From Syntrophus aciditrophicus SB (GTDB taxonomy: Bacteria; Desulfobacterota; Syntrophia; Syntrophales; Syntrophaceae), in the NCBI RefSeq assembly GCF_000013405.1, contig NC_007759.1, positions 2,109,001 through 2,173,000 on the forward strand: a DNA stretch of 64,000 nucleotides, given 5' to 3'. Made by a program: the position numbers and the translations under genes. The notes under the pieces were generated by a model that saw only the letters and a program-made list of their open reading frames with translations, had not been told where the DNA came from and ran no database searches. Below are positions 9,214 to 17,500 of the stretch, one piece after another (positions within the stretch are counted from its first letter, which is position 1; the number at the start of each line of letters is the position of its first letter).

Positions 9214-12200
9214 CCAAACTATTTGAATCCGACGTCGAAGAATTCGTCATTGAGCTGTTGCAAAACCAAGACTTTGAGTATCTGTCCCCTGAACAGCAGG
9301 AAAATGAACGCGAAAGCCTATCCACCGTTATTTTCCGAGACCGCCTAAAGCAGGCCATTAATCAGATAAATCCCAAAGTCCCTGCGCCAGCTAGGGAACA
9401 GGCCTTCAAACAGGTTTTCAACCTATCCAGCCAAAGCCTCATGGTCAACAACGAGGCTTTCCATTTGATGCTCACCGAAGGGATCGAAGTCGAGTACATG
9501 GGAAAGAAGGGCATAAAAGGCGACAAGGTTTCTCTTATTGATTTTGAGAACATAGAAAACAACGAATTTCTCGTCTGCAACCAGTTTACGGTCATTGAGA
9601 ACAACATAAACAAAAGGCCTGATGTCGTAGTTTTCATAAACGGCCTGCCTCTGGTGGTTATCGAGCTTAAAAATCCCGCCGATGAGAACGCCACCGTCCA
9701 GAAAGCCTTTACCCAGCTTCAGAATTACAAGAAGGCAATTCCGTCCCTCTTCCATTACAACAGTATCTTGATCGCTTCTGACGGTCTGGATGCCAAGACA
9801 GGAACGATATCTTCCGATATTTCCCGCTTTGTCGCTTGGAAATCGAAAGACGGCTTCACCGAAGACAAGGAAACGGTCCCTCAGATTGAAACCATGGTCC
9901 GAGGAATGCTGAGCAAGGAAACCCTGATTGATCTGATCCGCCATTTCATAGTTTTCGAGAAAAGCAAGAAAGAAGACCTTGAAACCGGCCTTACTTCCGT
10001 CGTAGCCATCAAGAAAATCGCCGCCTATCACCAGTATTATGCCGTTAATAAGGCTATCCAATCGACCCTGATTGCCTCCGGTACGGATGGGAACCGCAAG
10101 GCTGGCGTGGTCTGGCACACTCAAGGAAGCGGAAAATCCCTTTCCATGGTCTTTTATACCGGTAAAACTGTCTTCAAGCTCAACAACCCGACAGTTGTCG
10201 TCCTTACGGACAGGAATGACCTGGACGACCAGCTTTTTGATACGTTTGCAAGCTGCAAACAGCTTTTGAGACAAGAACCGGTCCAGGCGGAAAGCCGGGA
10301 GAGCCTGAAGAATCTCCTGAAAGTCGCCGGGGGCGGGATCGTATTCACGACCATCCAGAAATTCTTCCCCGAAAGCGGCGCAAGCGATTATGAGCAGTTA
10401 TCCGAGCGGAAAAACATCATCGTCATCGCCGATGAAGCCCATCGGAGTCAATACGGTTTCGGAGCCAAGACTCGGATCGTAAAGAAGAATGGGAAGGATG
10501 AAGAAGCGGTCACCCGCTACGGATTCGCCAAATACATGAGAGACGCCTTACCCAATGCCTCTTTCATAGGATTCACCGGGACGCCGATTGAGAAAGAAGA
10601 CGCCTCAACACCGGCGGTCTTTGGCAATTATGTCGATGTCTATGATATCGCCCAAGCCGTGGAAGACGGGGCGACGGTCAAGATCTTCTATGAATCCCGT
10701 TTGGCCAAAGTCCATCTGAAACCGGAAGAAAGGGCCAAACTGGATGAAGAAGCGGAATCCATAGGCGAAGGCGAAGAAACCGCCAAAGAGAAAGCCAAGG
10801 CGAAGTGGGCGCAAATCGAAGCCATTGTCGGACATTCCGACAGGCTGAAAACGGTAGCGGCTGATATCATCGACCATTTTGAGAAGCGGCAGCAAGTTTT
10901 CGAAGGCAAGGGCATGATCGTCTGCATGAGCCGCAGGATCGCAGTGGAACTGTACGAGCAGATAATCGAGCTTCGGCCCGAATGGGAAAATGACGACTTG
11001 AAAAAGGGCTGCATCAAGGTGGTGATGACTTCCGCCTCATCCGATCCCGAAAAATGGCAAAAACACAGCACGACCAAGAAGGACCGCAAGGCCATTGCCG
11101 ACAGGTTCAAAGACACAGCCGATCCCCTGAAATTGGTCATCGTCCGCGACATGTGGCTGACAGGCTTTGACGTTCCCTGCCTTCACACCATGTATGTCGA
11201 CAAACCGATGCGGGGCCACAACCTCATGCAGGCGATTGCCCGTGTGAACCGGGTTTTCAAAGACAAGCCCGGCGGATTGATCGTCGACTATATCGGCATC
11301 GCATCGGATTTGAAGTCGGCTTTGGCGACATACACGGCCAGCGGCGGCAAAGGGACACCGACACTTGATCAGGAAGAAGCGGTTGCCACGCTTCTTGAGA
11401 AATTTGAGATCGTTGAACAGATGTTCGATGGCTTTGATTACAAGGGATTCTTCACATCCAGCACGCAGGAGAAACTCATTCTCATCCTGGAAGCCCAGGA
11501 ACATATTCTCGGCCTTGAGGATGGCAAGAACCGGTTTACCAAACAAGTAAGCCTACTTTCCCAGGCCTTCGCCCTATCGGTTCCCCATCCTAAAGCCATG
11601 GAAATAAAGGATGAGGTCGGTTTCTTCCAAACCGTCAAAGCCCGCTTGGTCAAGTTTGAACCGACAGGTTCAGGTAAGTCTGATGCGGAAGTCGAAACGG
11701 CCATAAGGCAGATCGTGGACAAGGCTGTCGTGTCGGACGGCATTATCGATGTCTTTGACGCCGCAGGAATCAAGAAACCCGATATCTCGATCCTGTCTGA
11801 CGACTTCATGGAAGAAGTCCGCCATATGGAACGGAAGAATCTCGCGCTGGAACTGCTTAAGAAAATTTTAAACGATGAAATTAAGACCAGAACCAGAAAA
11901 AATCTCATCCAGAGCAAGAAGCTTTCCGAAATGCTGGAGAATGCTATCAACAAATACCAAAACAATCTTCTCACGACGGCCCAAGTTATCGAAGAATTGA
12001 TCAAACTCGCCAAGGAATTCAAAGAATCCGACAAACGGGGGAAAGATTTGAATCTCAACGATGAGGAATTGGCCTTTTACGACGCATTGGCCAACAACGA
12101 AAGCGCCAAGCAAGTATTGGGGGATAAACAGTTGGCCGTGATTGCCATTGAAGTCTTCAATAGCATCAAAAGAAACGCGACGATAGACTGGACGCTCAAG

Positions 12201-12341
12201 GAAACGGTCAGAGCCAGGTTGAGACGAGATGTAAAAAGGATATTGAAACGCTACGGTTATCCGCCGGACATGCAGTTATTGGCGACCGAGAATGTATTAA
12301 AACAGGCCGAATTAATGGCTGACGGGTTGATGGCAGCTTGA
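9210..12341 (+). CDS. hsdR: Type I restriction endonuclease subunit (HsdR)
   Basis: This is the motor and nuclease subunit, which translocates DNA using ATP and cleaves unmodified DNA at a distance. An N-terminal PD-(D/E)XK nuclease core is seen as RPDVVVF...VVIELKN (about residues 135-153). The helicase core has Walker A HTQGSGKS near 303, DEAH box IADEAHRS near 406, and FTGTP further on. A helical C-terminal region mediates assembly. The 1043 residues are full length. The ATG overlaps the TGA of the PrrC-like gene (ATGA), so the two are translationally coupled. It is the last gene of the operon. Confidence 0.95.
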   Translation: MTKLFESDVEEFVIELLQNQDFEYLSPEQQENERESLSTVIFRDRLKQAINQINPKVPAPAREQAFKQVFNLSSQSLMVNNEAFHLMLTEGIEVEYMGKKGIKGDKVSLIDFENIENNEFLVCNQFTVIENNINKRPDVVVFINGLPLVVIELKNPADENATVQKAFTQLQNYKKAIPSLFHYNSILIASDGLDAKTGTISSDISRFVAWKSKDGFTEDKETVPQIETMVRGMLSKETLIDLIRHFIVFEKSKKEDLETGLTSVVAIKKIAAYHQYYAVNKAIQSTLIASGTDGNRKAGVVWHTQGSGKSLSMVFYTGKTVFKLNNPTVVVLTDRNDLDDQLFDTFASCKQLLRQEPVQAESRESLKNLLKVAGGGIVFTTIQKFFPESGASDYEQLSERKNIIVIADEAHRSQYGFGAKTRIVKKNGKDEEAVTRYGFAKYMRDALPNASFIGFTGTPIEKEDASTPAVFGNYVDVYDIAQAVEDGATVKIFYESRLAKVHLKPEERAKLDEEAESIGEGEETAKEKAKAKWAQIEAIVGHSDRLKTVAADIIDHFEKRQQVFEGKGMIVCMSRRIAVELYEQIIELRPEWENDDLKKGCIKVVMTSASSDPEKWQKHSTTKKDRKAIADRFKDTADPLKLVIVRDMWLTGFDVPCLHTMYVDKPMRGHNLMQAIARVNRVFKDKPGGLIVDYIGIASDLKSALATYTASGGKGTPTLDQEEAVATLLEKFEIVEQMFDGFDYKGFFTSSTQEKLILILEAQEHILGLEDGKNRFTKQVSLLSQAFALSVPHPKAMEIKDEVGFFQTVKARLVKFEPTGSGKSDAEVETAIRQIVDKAVVSDGIIDVFDAAGIKKPDISILSDDFMEEVRHMERKNLALELLKKILNDEIKTRTRKNLIQSKKLSEMLENAINKYQNNLLTTAQVIEELIKLAKEFKESDKRGKDLNLNDEELAFYDALANNESAKQVLGDKQLAVIAIEVFNSIKRNATIDWTLKETVRARLRRDVKRILKRYGYPPDMQLLATENVLKQAELMADGLMAA

Positions 12342-12616
12342 TGACCCGAAATTCTAAGGAACACTTTCTCTAAAAGCACGAAATCACATTATCAGGGTGG
12401 GTGGGAGTCTTCCATCAATCCCAAGCCTGAAGCCAGACATTAAAATCCCTTGCCAGCAGCTAGGTTTTTTAACTCAAACGGCCTTTTGCCCGGTCCTTGA
12501 GGAAAGGCAGGGCAAAAGCACAGAGGTGCGAGCCCCGCGAGCTCTTCTGTGGTGAGAGCTTGTGGCTAGCTTCAGGCGTGAGCGAGTGGCGGCAAGGACG
12601 GGGTTTCCTTTTTCTC

Positions 12617-12651
12617 ATGGGGTGGGTGGGAGTCTCCCCGAAAATACGTTT
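12617..12651 (+). repeat. 35-bp G-rich direct repeat, copy 1
   Basis: The copy starts ATGGGGTGGGTGGGAGTC and ends CCCCGAAAATACGTTT. A second copy with one substitution lies at 13958-13992, and a shorter copy (core GGGTGGGTGGGAGTC) lies at 12393-12413. The full copies sit on either side of the pilin-like gene and its decayed cassette. The GGGG-T-GGG-T-GGG tract could form a quadruplex-type structure. Confidence 0.75.
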
Positions 12652-12752
12652 TGCTTACACTTTAAGAAGAAAAACAAACTCTTTCTTCCGTCTGTTCTCA
12701 AAGGCATTGTTTTAAATAGAGACACCATAATGTTCGTTATCCCTATGGCTTG

Positions 12753-12780
12753 TTGGCAAAAAAATCTTTCATGGTATAAT
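12753..12780 (+). promoter_or_regulatory. Sigma-70 type promoter of the pilin-like gene
   Basis: TTGGCA (12753-12758) and a perfect TATAAT (12775-12780) are separated by 16 nt. Transcription would start near 12787, about 60 nt upstream of the ATG at 12846. This is one of the clearest promoters in the window and shows that the pilin-like gene is its own transcription unit. Confidence 0.75.
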
Positions 12781-12845
12781 TAAATAAATAATTAATAATG
12801 TCAGCTTGTTGTATTGTCATGGTGCAATGATTTGACAGCTCGGAT

Positions 12846-13610
12846 ATGAAACATAAAAAAGGTTCTATTCTTGTCTATTCCCTCATAATCCTCACCACTA
12901 TGCTGGCCATAGTCGGTTCAGTGACTTCTGTGAGCCTTATGGAGAAGAAAGGAGCAAGTTCCACCCAAGCTTCTGTCCAAGCCTACCAGGTGGCCGATAG
13001 CGGGGTCCAGTTCGCCATAAGGAAGATAAACGCCAGGATTAGTGCCGGAGGAGGAACCATAGAAGAAGCTTTCGGATCGGGAAGCTGCAATAGCGGTAAG
13101 ATTCCTACCAATGCTGACGGAGGGCCCATAGGATCGAATTATGAGCTGACTTTTTATGATTCAAGCGATGCCAAGATTATTGACTGTAATGCTCAGGTAA
13201 GCAGCATAAACAGCATAGGATCAGTCGGGACGTATGATGGAGCTGTCAGGGCCGTGAATGTGGCGGTGGCGGCAGGAGGGGACTATCAGTCTGTCTATGT
13301 TGATACAGATGGTGATCTCGTTTTTTTATGTAAAATCAATACGACCACTGGTGTTGTAGGTTGCAAGGCCAAAGAAGATGTTACAAATAGCGTCCCCTGG
13401 TATACATGTAAAAGTCCTTGGTCGTCACCTACATCGGGTAATTATAGTTTGGATTGTGTGTATGTAAACCCTGGTAATGGTTTTAGCTGTTGTAGAACCA
13501 ATGCGGATACGGGCACCATTGAATGTAAATATTCCAAGTCTTTTTTTGGGGGTGCATGTAAAATGTATAGTCCAGATGCAGATTGGATGTCGATAACACC
13601 ATCGCCTTAG
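12846..13610 (+). CDS. PilX/pilin-like secreted protein with cysteine-rich C-terminus
   Basis: The N-terminus MKHKKGSILVYSLIILTTML is a short basic head, Gly, and a long hydrophobic helix, as in type IV minor pilin or PilX-like proteins. The usual Glu at position 5 after the Gly is absent, as in GspK/PilX-like members. Residues 40-60 (QAYQVADSGVQFAIRKINA) match the conserved helix of such proteins. The C-terminal half has many Cys (CKINTTTGVVGCK, CRTNADTGTIEC), suggesting disulfides and short repeat units. It has its own strong promoter. A partly decayed copy of its middle and C-terminal part follows directly. No pilus assembly genes are nearby. Confidence 0.65.
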   Translation: MKHKKGSILVYSLIILTTMLAIVGSVTSVSLMEKKGASSTQASVQAYQVADSGVQFAIRKINARISAGGGTIEEAFGSGSCNSGKIPTNADGGPIGSNYELTFYDSSDAKIIDCNAQVSSINSIGSVGTYDGAVRAVNVAVAAGGDYQSVYVDTDGDLVFLCKINTTTGVVGCKAKEDVTNSVPWYTCKSPWSSPTSGNYSLDCVYVNPGNGFSCCRTNADTGTIECKYSKSFFGGACKMYSPDADWMSITPSP

Positions 13611-13612
13611 TA

Positions 13613-13893
13613 ATTGACTTACTGTGATTCAAGCAATACTAAGATCACTGACTTCAGTGCTTTTTGGTAAGCACTATAAACAGCATATTATCAGTCGAGA
13701 CGTATGGATATGTACCGCCCGAGCTGTGAATGTGACAGTGGCAGCAGGCGGAGATTACCAAATAAGCTGCGCAATAAGTGACTATCCTGTAGGTTTGATT
13801 TGTTGCAAGATAAATACAAATACCGGCAGTATGCAATGTAAATATAGTAATACTGGTAACTGGTATGATTTTGCTCCTTATAATCCTTGGTAA
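13613..13893 (+). pseudogene. Decayed duplicate of the 3' part of the pilin-like gene
   Basis: Nucleotides from about 13620 (GATTCAAGCAATACTAAGAT...) align with the upstream gene from about 13157 (GATTCAAGCGATGCCAAGAT...). The segment encoding AVNVTVAAGGDYQ matches AVNVAVAAGGDYQ of the intact gene. A frameshift separates the first part from the second. The tail keeps the CCKINTNTGSMQCKYSNTG unit. It has no convincing start codon or ribosome site. It looks like a silent cassette or the relic of a tandem duplication, and ends just before the second G-rich repeat. Confidence 0.7.
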
Positions 13894-13957
13894 AGATATT
13901 TTTAGGATCTGTTAAAGTTAAAGCATGCTCCTTTTCTATTTTTCCATTATTCTGACT

Positions 13958-13992
13958 ATGGGGTGGGTGGGAGTCCCCCCGAAAATACGTTT
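13958..13992 (+). repeat. 35-bp G-rich direct repeat, copy 2
   Basis: This copy is nearly identical to 12617-12651, differing by T to C within the CCCC tract. It lies directly after the decayed pilin cassette and before a terminator. Together the two copies bracket a 1.3-kb unit that contains the pilin-like gene and its relic. Confidence 0.75.
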
Positions 13993-14014
13993 GTTTGAAC
14001 GAAGCATAAAAAAA

Positions 14015-14038
14015 GGCGGGTACTGTCCCGCCTTTTTT
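14015..14038. terminator. Bidirectional terminator
   Basis: GGCGGG (14015-14020) and CCCGCC (14027-14032) form a 6-bp stem with a 6-nt loop. Seven or more A precede it and six T follow it, so it can work on both strands. It separates the plus-strand pilin unit from the minus-strand gene ending at 14066. Confidence 0.8.
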
Positions 14039-14065
14039 CCGTTCATGATTTTGAAGTTTTAAAGA

Positions 14066-14311
14066 TTAATAGTCATCGGGGAAAAGCATCGTCTCGATGC
14101 GCTCCTCTTCCGACTCGTCGATGATGAGCCAGACCTTCTCGCCCTGACCTTCGTTGGCATAGGCGAACCCGATGATGAAATGCCTCTCCTGGGGAAAGGC
14201 CGTCATCAGGATATGGAAGGCTTGCGTAAGTGCGATTTGCTCCCGCAGGCTGTACTTTTCCGCCACTGCCCGCGTCATCACCTTGTGGATTTTTTGTGAA
14301 GTTGGTTCCAT
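14066..14311 (-). CDS. 81-residue hypothetical protein
   Basis: The product starts MEPTSQKIHKVMTRAVAEKY. A helical first half is followed by a beta-rich acidic second half (KVWLIIDESEEERIETMLFPDDY). It has the look of a small soluble protein related to antitoxin or DUF-type accessory proteins, but no family is recognised. The frame extends upstream to 14410, but the extra part is low-complexity and basic, so I use the ATG at 14311 despite no strong ribosome site. Confidence 0.5.
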   Translation of the reverse strand: MEPTSQKIHKVMTRAVAEKYSLREQIALTQAFHILMTAFPQERHFIIGFAYANEGQGEKVWLIIDESEEERIETMLFPDDY

Positions 14312-14716
14312 ATGTTTTGATATTTTAGATTTTAAGTGCCGCCTTTCGACCTTTATTGAAGGCTGGCGGGGCAGAGGACCTTTCCTTTGCCTTAATGGAA
14401 GGAAAGACAAGGGGGCACCAAGCCGGTCAAGGTGGAGTTATTTATAAACTACCTTGAGGGGCTTGGGGGATTCCTTGTTACAATGGAAGAAGGCAAAGGA
14501 AAGCTGGCCGTATTGCTTCGACGCGAGTGGGGAGTACAATGGATTTGAGGGGGATGGGGGAATAAGAACGAAAGATCACTGCGATTGGCAGGGATTCACT
14601 GGCAGGTATTTATTGATATCGATTTAATCTCTCATGCCATAATTACCATAATGTGGTGGAATTCGTTTTAAAATCATGATAAGAAGCGCAACGCGAGGAA
14701 AATAAACAGATGTTAA
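14312..14716. other. Intergenic with purine-rich tracts; weak promoter candidate
   Basis: No gene is recognised. A CTTTCCTT/AAGGAAAG stem occurs near 14381-14408, and purine-rich tracts near 14450-14560. A possible plus-strand promoter, TTGGCA (14585-14590) with TATTTA (14607-14612) at 16-nt spacing, could drive the downstream repressor remnant and the metallo-beta-lactamase operon. Confidence 0.3.
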
Positions 14717-14893
14717 TGTCCCATTATAACTGACCAGGAGGAATACGAAGCCACTATCAAAGAGTTTCATCGAACCCAGAATGCTATCATTCTTAAACCG
14801 AGGTCGCCCAATCCGAATCATAAGCCGATTATTTTAACTTCCGATTTCCGAATTCAAGGGATTGTGGTCAAGGCAATCCCGAATTTTGAGTAG
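14717..14893 (+). pseudogene. 3' remnant resembling a LexA/S24-peptidase C-terminus
   Basis: The frame open from 14717 to a TAG at 14891-14893 reads EEYEATIKEFHRTQNAIILK, followed about eight residues later by HKPIILTSDFRIQGIVVKAIPN. This has the beta-strand pattern of the last 50 residues of LexA-type self-cleaving repressors (KRFHR.....IIL.P....PI.......I.G.VV). An in-frame TAA at 14714 and the absence of a start or DNA-binding half show a truncated gene. It lies 10 nt upstream of the metallo-beta-lactamase operon and may be the relic of a repressor that once controlled it. The family call rests on pattern recognition only. Confidence 0.4.
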
Positions 14894-14903
14894 GTATAAG
14901 CAA

Positions 14904-15899
14904 ATGCCAGTAGTCCATTTCTTAAATGTTAAAGAAGGTGATTGCTCAATTATTGAGCATACATCTGGGCATATTTCTGTAATCGATGTATGTAACGCCC
15001 GCAAAGAAACTCCGGAATCAAAAATTGTCGAGTCAATTGTTAAAAATATTATGACGAAGGCAGCAGGTTCAGGAAATCTTAACCAAAAAGCTTATCCGGT
15101 AAATCCAATTTCTTACATGAAAGAGCGTTCCTTAACTTCTGTTTTTAGATTTGTTGCCACGCATCCGGATATGGATCATATAGATGGTATCAAAGATTTT
15201 TTTGAGGAATTTAATCCGACAAATTTTTACGATATTGAAAACGAAAAGGAAATCGAGTTTAACGATAAATCTCCATATCTAGAGGAAGATTGGAAATTTT
15301 ACAAAAATCTAAGAGACACCGACCCTGATACAGATCCTCGTCGTTTGACACTCTTTTCTGGCGATTCTGGAATTTACAGGACAAAGAATTGGGATGGCAA
15401 TCCTCCTGGTGATGCTTTTTATGTTCTTGCCCCAACATCTGAGATGGTTAGAGAGGCAAAAGAATTGGAAGATTACAATGATTGTTCTTATGTAATTCTG
15501 TATCGTAGCCCTGGTGGAAAGATACTGTTTGGGGGTGATAGTCACGATGGAACATGGGAACATTTATTGAAAAATCATGAAAATTCTATAAAAAACGTAG
15601 ATTTACTCATTGCTCCGCATCATGGCCGGAAATCAGACAGGGATTATAGTTTTCTTGACGTAGTGAATCCAAAAATGACTTTCTTTGGAAACGCGCGATC
15701 AGAACACTTGGCTTATTCAGCATGGAGTTCCAGAAATCTTCCTTACATAACAAATAATCAGGCGGACTGTATGATCGTTAATGCCAACGACGAGCATATG
15801 CCAATTTATGTCACTAATGAAACCTTCGCTAAACAGAGAAATCCCAAAAGTCAATATTCAAGTAGATTTAAAGGATGGTTTTTGCAAAATATAAAATAA
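14904..15899 (+). CDS. ComEC-like metallo-beta-lactamase-fold hydrolase, first of a three-gene operon
   Basis: This ~331-residue protein starts MPVVHFLNVKEGDCSIIEHT, the first two strands of a metallo-beta-lactamase fold. The metal motif T-HPDMDHIDG (H87, D89, D91, H92) is the HxDxDH form seen in ComEC/Rec2-type hydrolases. Further along are GGDSHDGTWE and APHHGRKSD (H239, H240), the downstream metal ligands. There is no signal peptide or membrane segment, so it is probably cytoplasmic; a nuclease or phosphodiesterase role is likely from the family. The ATG at 14904 is chosen because the earlier in-frame start overlaps the repressor remnant. The next gene starts 6 nt after its stop. Confidence 0.8.
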   Translation: MPVVHFLNVKEGDCSIIEHTSGHISVIDVCNARKETPESKIVESIVKNIMTKAAGSGNLNQKAYPVNPISYMKERSLTSVFRFVATHPDMDHIDGIKDFFEEFNPTNFYDIENEKEIEFNDKSPYLEEDWKFYKNLRDTDPDTDPRRLTLFSGDSGIYRTKNWDGNPPGDAFYVLAPTSEMVREAKELEDYNDCSYVILYRSPGGKILFGGDSHDGTWEHLLKNHENSIKNVDLLIAPHHGRKSDRDYSFLDVVNPKMTFFGNARSEHLAYSAWSSRNLPYITNNQADCMIVNANDEHMPIYVTNETFAKQRNPKSQYSSRFKGWFLQNIK

Positions 15900-15905
15900 T
15901 TGCTT

Positions 15906-16718
15906 ATGAAAATTCATATCTTTGATGTTGAGCATGGCGAATGTAATGCCATAGAAACTCCCTCTGGGCACCTGTTTTTGATTGGTACAGGCCATAATTC
16001 TTCGACAAACTGGCGTCCTTCAACATGGGTAAGTTGGCGTAACCAACGGCCACACTGCATAGTTTTAACCAACCTTGATAAGGATCATCTCTCTGATCTT
16101 TCCAATTTCGAACCACATCTGCGCCCTGATACTATAAAACGCAATGATTATGTAAATCCTCAATGGATAGAGGATATGAAGTATGAGGAAAGTGGCGAAG
16201 TGCATTCGGGCGTCCAAACTGCACTGGACTGGATGAGTAATGTATTTAATGGGGAGGTAATTACTCCAGATTATGGAATGGAAAAATTATTTTTCTATCA
16301 TTCACCGATATTGTTTCAAGATACGAATAATTTAAGTGTTGTTACATTTGTCCGCTATAATAATATTGGAATTATGTTTCCGGGTGATATTGAAACTGCG
16401 GGCTGGAAAGAATTTCTAAAAGATCCATCATTTGTTAATTGTCTTCTTCGGACAAATATTTTGATTGCTTCTCATCACGGACGTGAAACTGGCTATTGCA
16501 GTGAGATTTTCAATTACTGTAGGCCAGACGCAGTTATTATCTCGGACAAGTCCATTGTACACGGAACCCAATCCCATGATCTTTATAGCCAGCATTGTAG
16601 TGGTCTTGATTTTGGTGGAAAAATTAGAAAAGTCCTTACAACTCGGAATGATGGTAAAATTACAATCGATCTGCCGGCCATTGGACCGTACACGGTTTAT
16701 ATAAATCAATCTTATTAA
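15906..16718 (+). CDS. Second metallo-beta-lactamase-fold protein with altered metal motif
   Basis: The ~270-residue protein begins MKIHIFDVEHGECNAIETPS and again shows the metallo-beta-lactamase fold. The first metal motif reads LTNLDKDHLSDL: N56, D58, D60, H61, so the first His of HxDxDH is Asn. GDIE and SHHGRE (H190, H191) are kept. It may bind one metal, or have become a regulatory partner of the first protein. Six nt separate it from the upstream gene and 11 nt from the downstream membrane gene, so the three form one operon. A TTG six nt upstream is an alternative start. Confidence 0.75.
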   Translation: MKIHIFDVEHGECNAIETPSGHLFLIGTGHNSSTNWRPSTWVSWRNQRPHCIVLTNLDKDHLSDLSNFEPHLRPDTIKRNDYVNPQWIEDMKYEESGEVHSGVQTALDWMSNVFNGEVITPDYGMEKLFFYHSPILFQDTNNLSVVTFVRYNNIGIMFPGDIETAGWKEFLKDPSFVNCLLRTNILIASHHGRETGYCSEIFNYCRPDAVIISDKSIVHGTQSHDLYSQHCSGLDFGGKIRKVLTTRNDGKITIDLPAIGPYTVYINQSY

Positions 16719-16729
16719 AGAAATAGACT

Positions 16730-17428
16730 ATGATCGAAAATCTCAAAGATTTTTTTGATGAGTACAGCCTGAAGGCTAGAGTTTATCCAAGTTTAATCGC
16801 ATTGGCCCCTTTATTTTTATTTATTTATTATGTTCTCAAAGATGATGTTGGCGCAGGTATTGTTACAAATCTGATAAGTAGCACAACCATCACTGTTGTT
16901 GCCACGTATTTTCTGGCTGACGTTGTTCGGAATCTGGGAAAATTCTTAGAGACGAAAGTCTTTGGTAATGAGTTATATTTTCCCTCAACGGAAATACTAT
17001 TAAACAACAATCAACATATTAGCCAGGACAGGCGGTCTATAATTTATGAGAATGTCAAGACTGATTTTGATGTTTCTCTTTCTACAGCGCAGGAAGAAAT
17101 TAAGGACGAAGTGCTAGCAAGACAGAAAATAAAAGAAGCAGTTGGTTCTATCAGGCAAAAAGTTGGAAATGGCAGGCTCTTGCTCCAATTCAACATACGT
17201 TATGGTTTTTGGAGAAATCTAGTCGGAATTTCGTTGTTTTCTTCCTTCCTTTGCCTATTTAACATTGTCTTTATCTTGACATCGCAGAACAATAATTCTG
17301 TCGTCCTTGCAGTTTCCATTGTTCTATTTGTGTTTTATTTTCTGATTTTTGCTTTTAGGAAGCAGATCTTAACTTTTTTTGGATACCAATATGCTAATCA
17401 GCTTTTTCTAGAATATCTCAATCTGTAA
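16730..17428 (+). CDS. Four-helix membrane protein, putative effector of the MBL operon
   Basis: The 232-residue protein has two pairs of transmembrane segments: about residues 18-36 and 43-65, then about 160-182 and 188-210. A ~95-residue hydrophilic, helical cytoplasmic domain lies between the pairs (STAQEEIKDEVLARQKIKEA...). The layout resembles 4TM pore-forming effectors known from several bacterial defence cassettes, but I cannot assign a named family. It is co-transcribed with the two metallo-beta-lactamase-fold genes and AT-rich like them. A role in membrane damage or signalling controlled by those hydrolases is inference. Confidence 0.7.
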   Translation: MIENLKDFFDEYSLKARVYPSLIALAPLFLFIYYVLKDDVGAGIVTNLISSTTITVVATYFLADVVRNLGKFLETKVFGNELYFPSTEILLNNNQHISQDRRSIIYENVKTDFDVSLSTAQEEIKDEVLARQKIKEAVGSIRQKVGNGRLLLQFNIRYGFWRNLVGISLFSSFLCLFNIVFILTSQNNNSVVLAVSIVLFVFYFLIFAFRKQILTFFGYQYANQLFLEYLNL

Positions 17429-17500
17429 GATTATTTCTGAGGGCTGCAGGCGAACAATCATATTTCACTTTTCCCGTCACTAGCTTAAAACCGTATTGCC

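Larger units (their letters stand above)
12342..12845. other. Intergenic with G-rich repeats and possible structured RNA
   Basis: This 500-bp gap after hsdR carries two copies of a G-rich repeat (12393-12413 and 12617-12651) and a promoter (12753-12780). It also has two stem candidates: CTTTTGCCC with GGGCAAAAG (about 12482-12515) and CACAGA with TCTGTG (about 12519-12551). A plus-strand frame (12497-12715) is open but consists of the repeats themselves and does not look like protein. The stems could belong to an RNA, but no known family is recognised. Confidence 0.4.

Noticed and set aside
12497-12715. 72-residue frame over the G-rich repeat
   Set aside because: It is made of the repeat and adjacent stems, has no ribosome site, and repeats its sequence wherever the repeat occurs.
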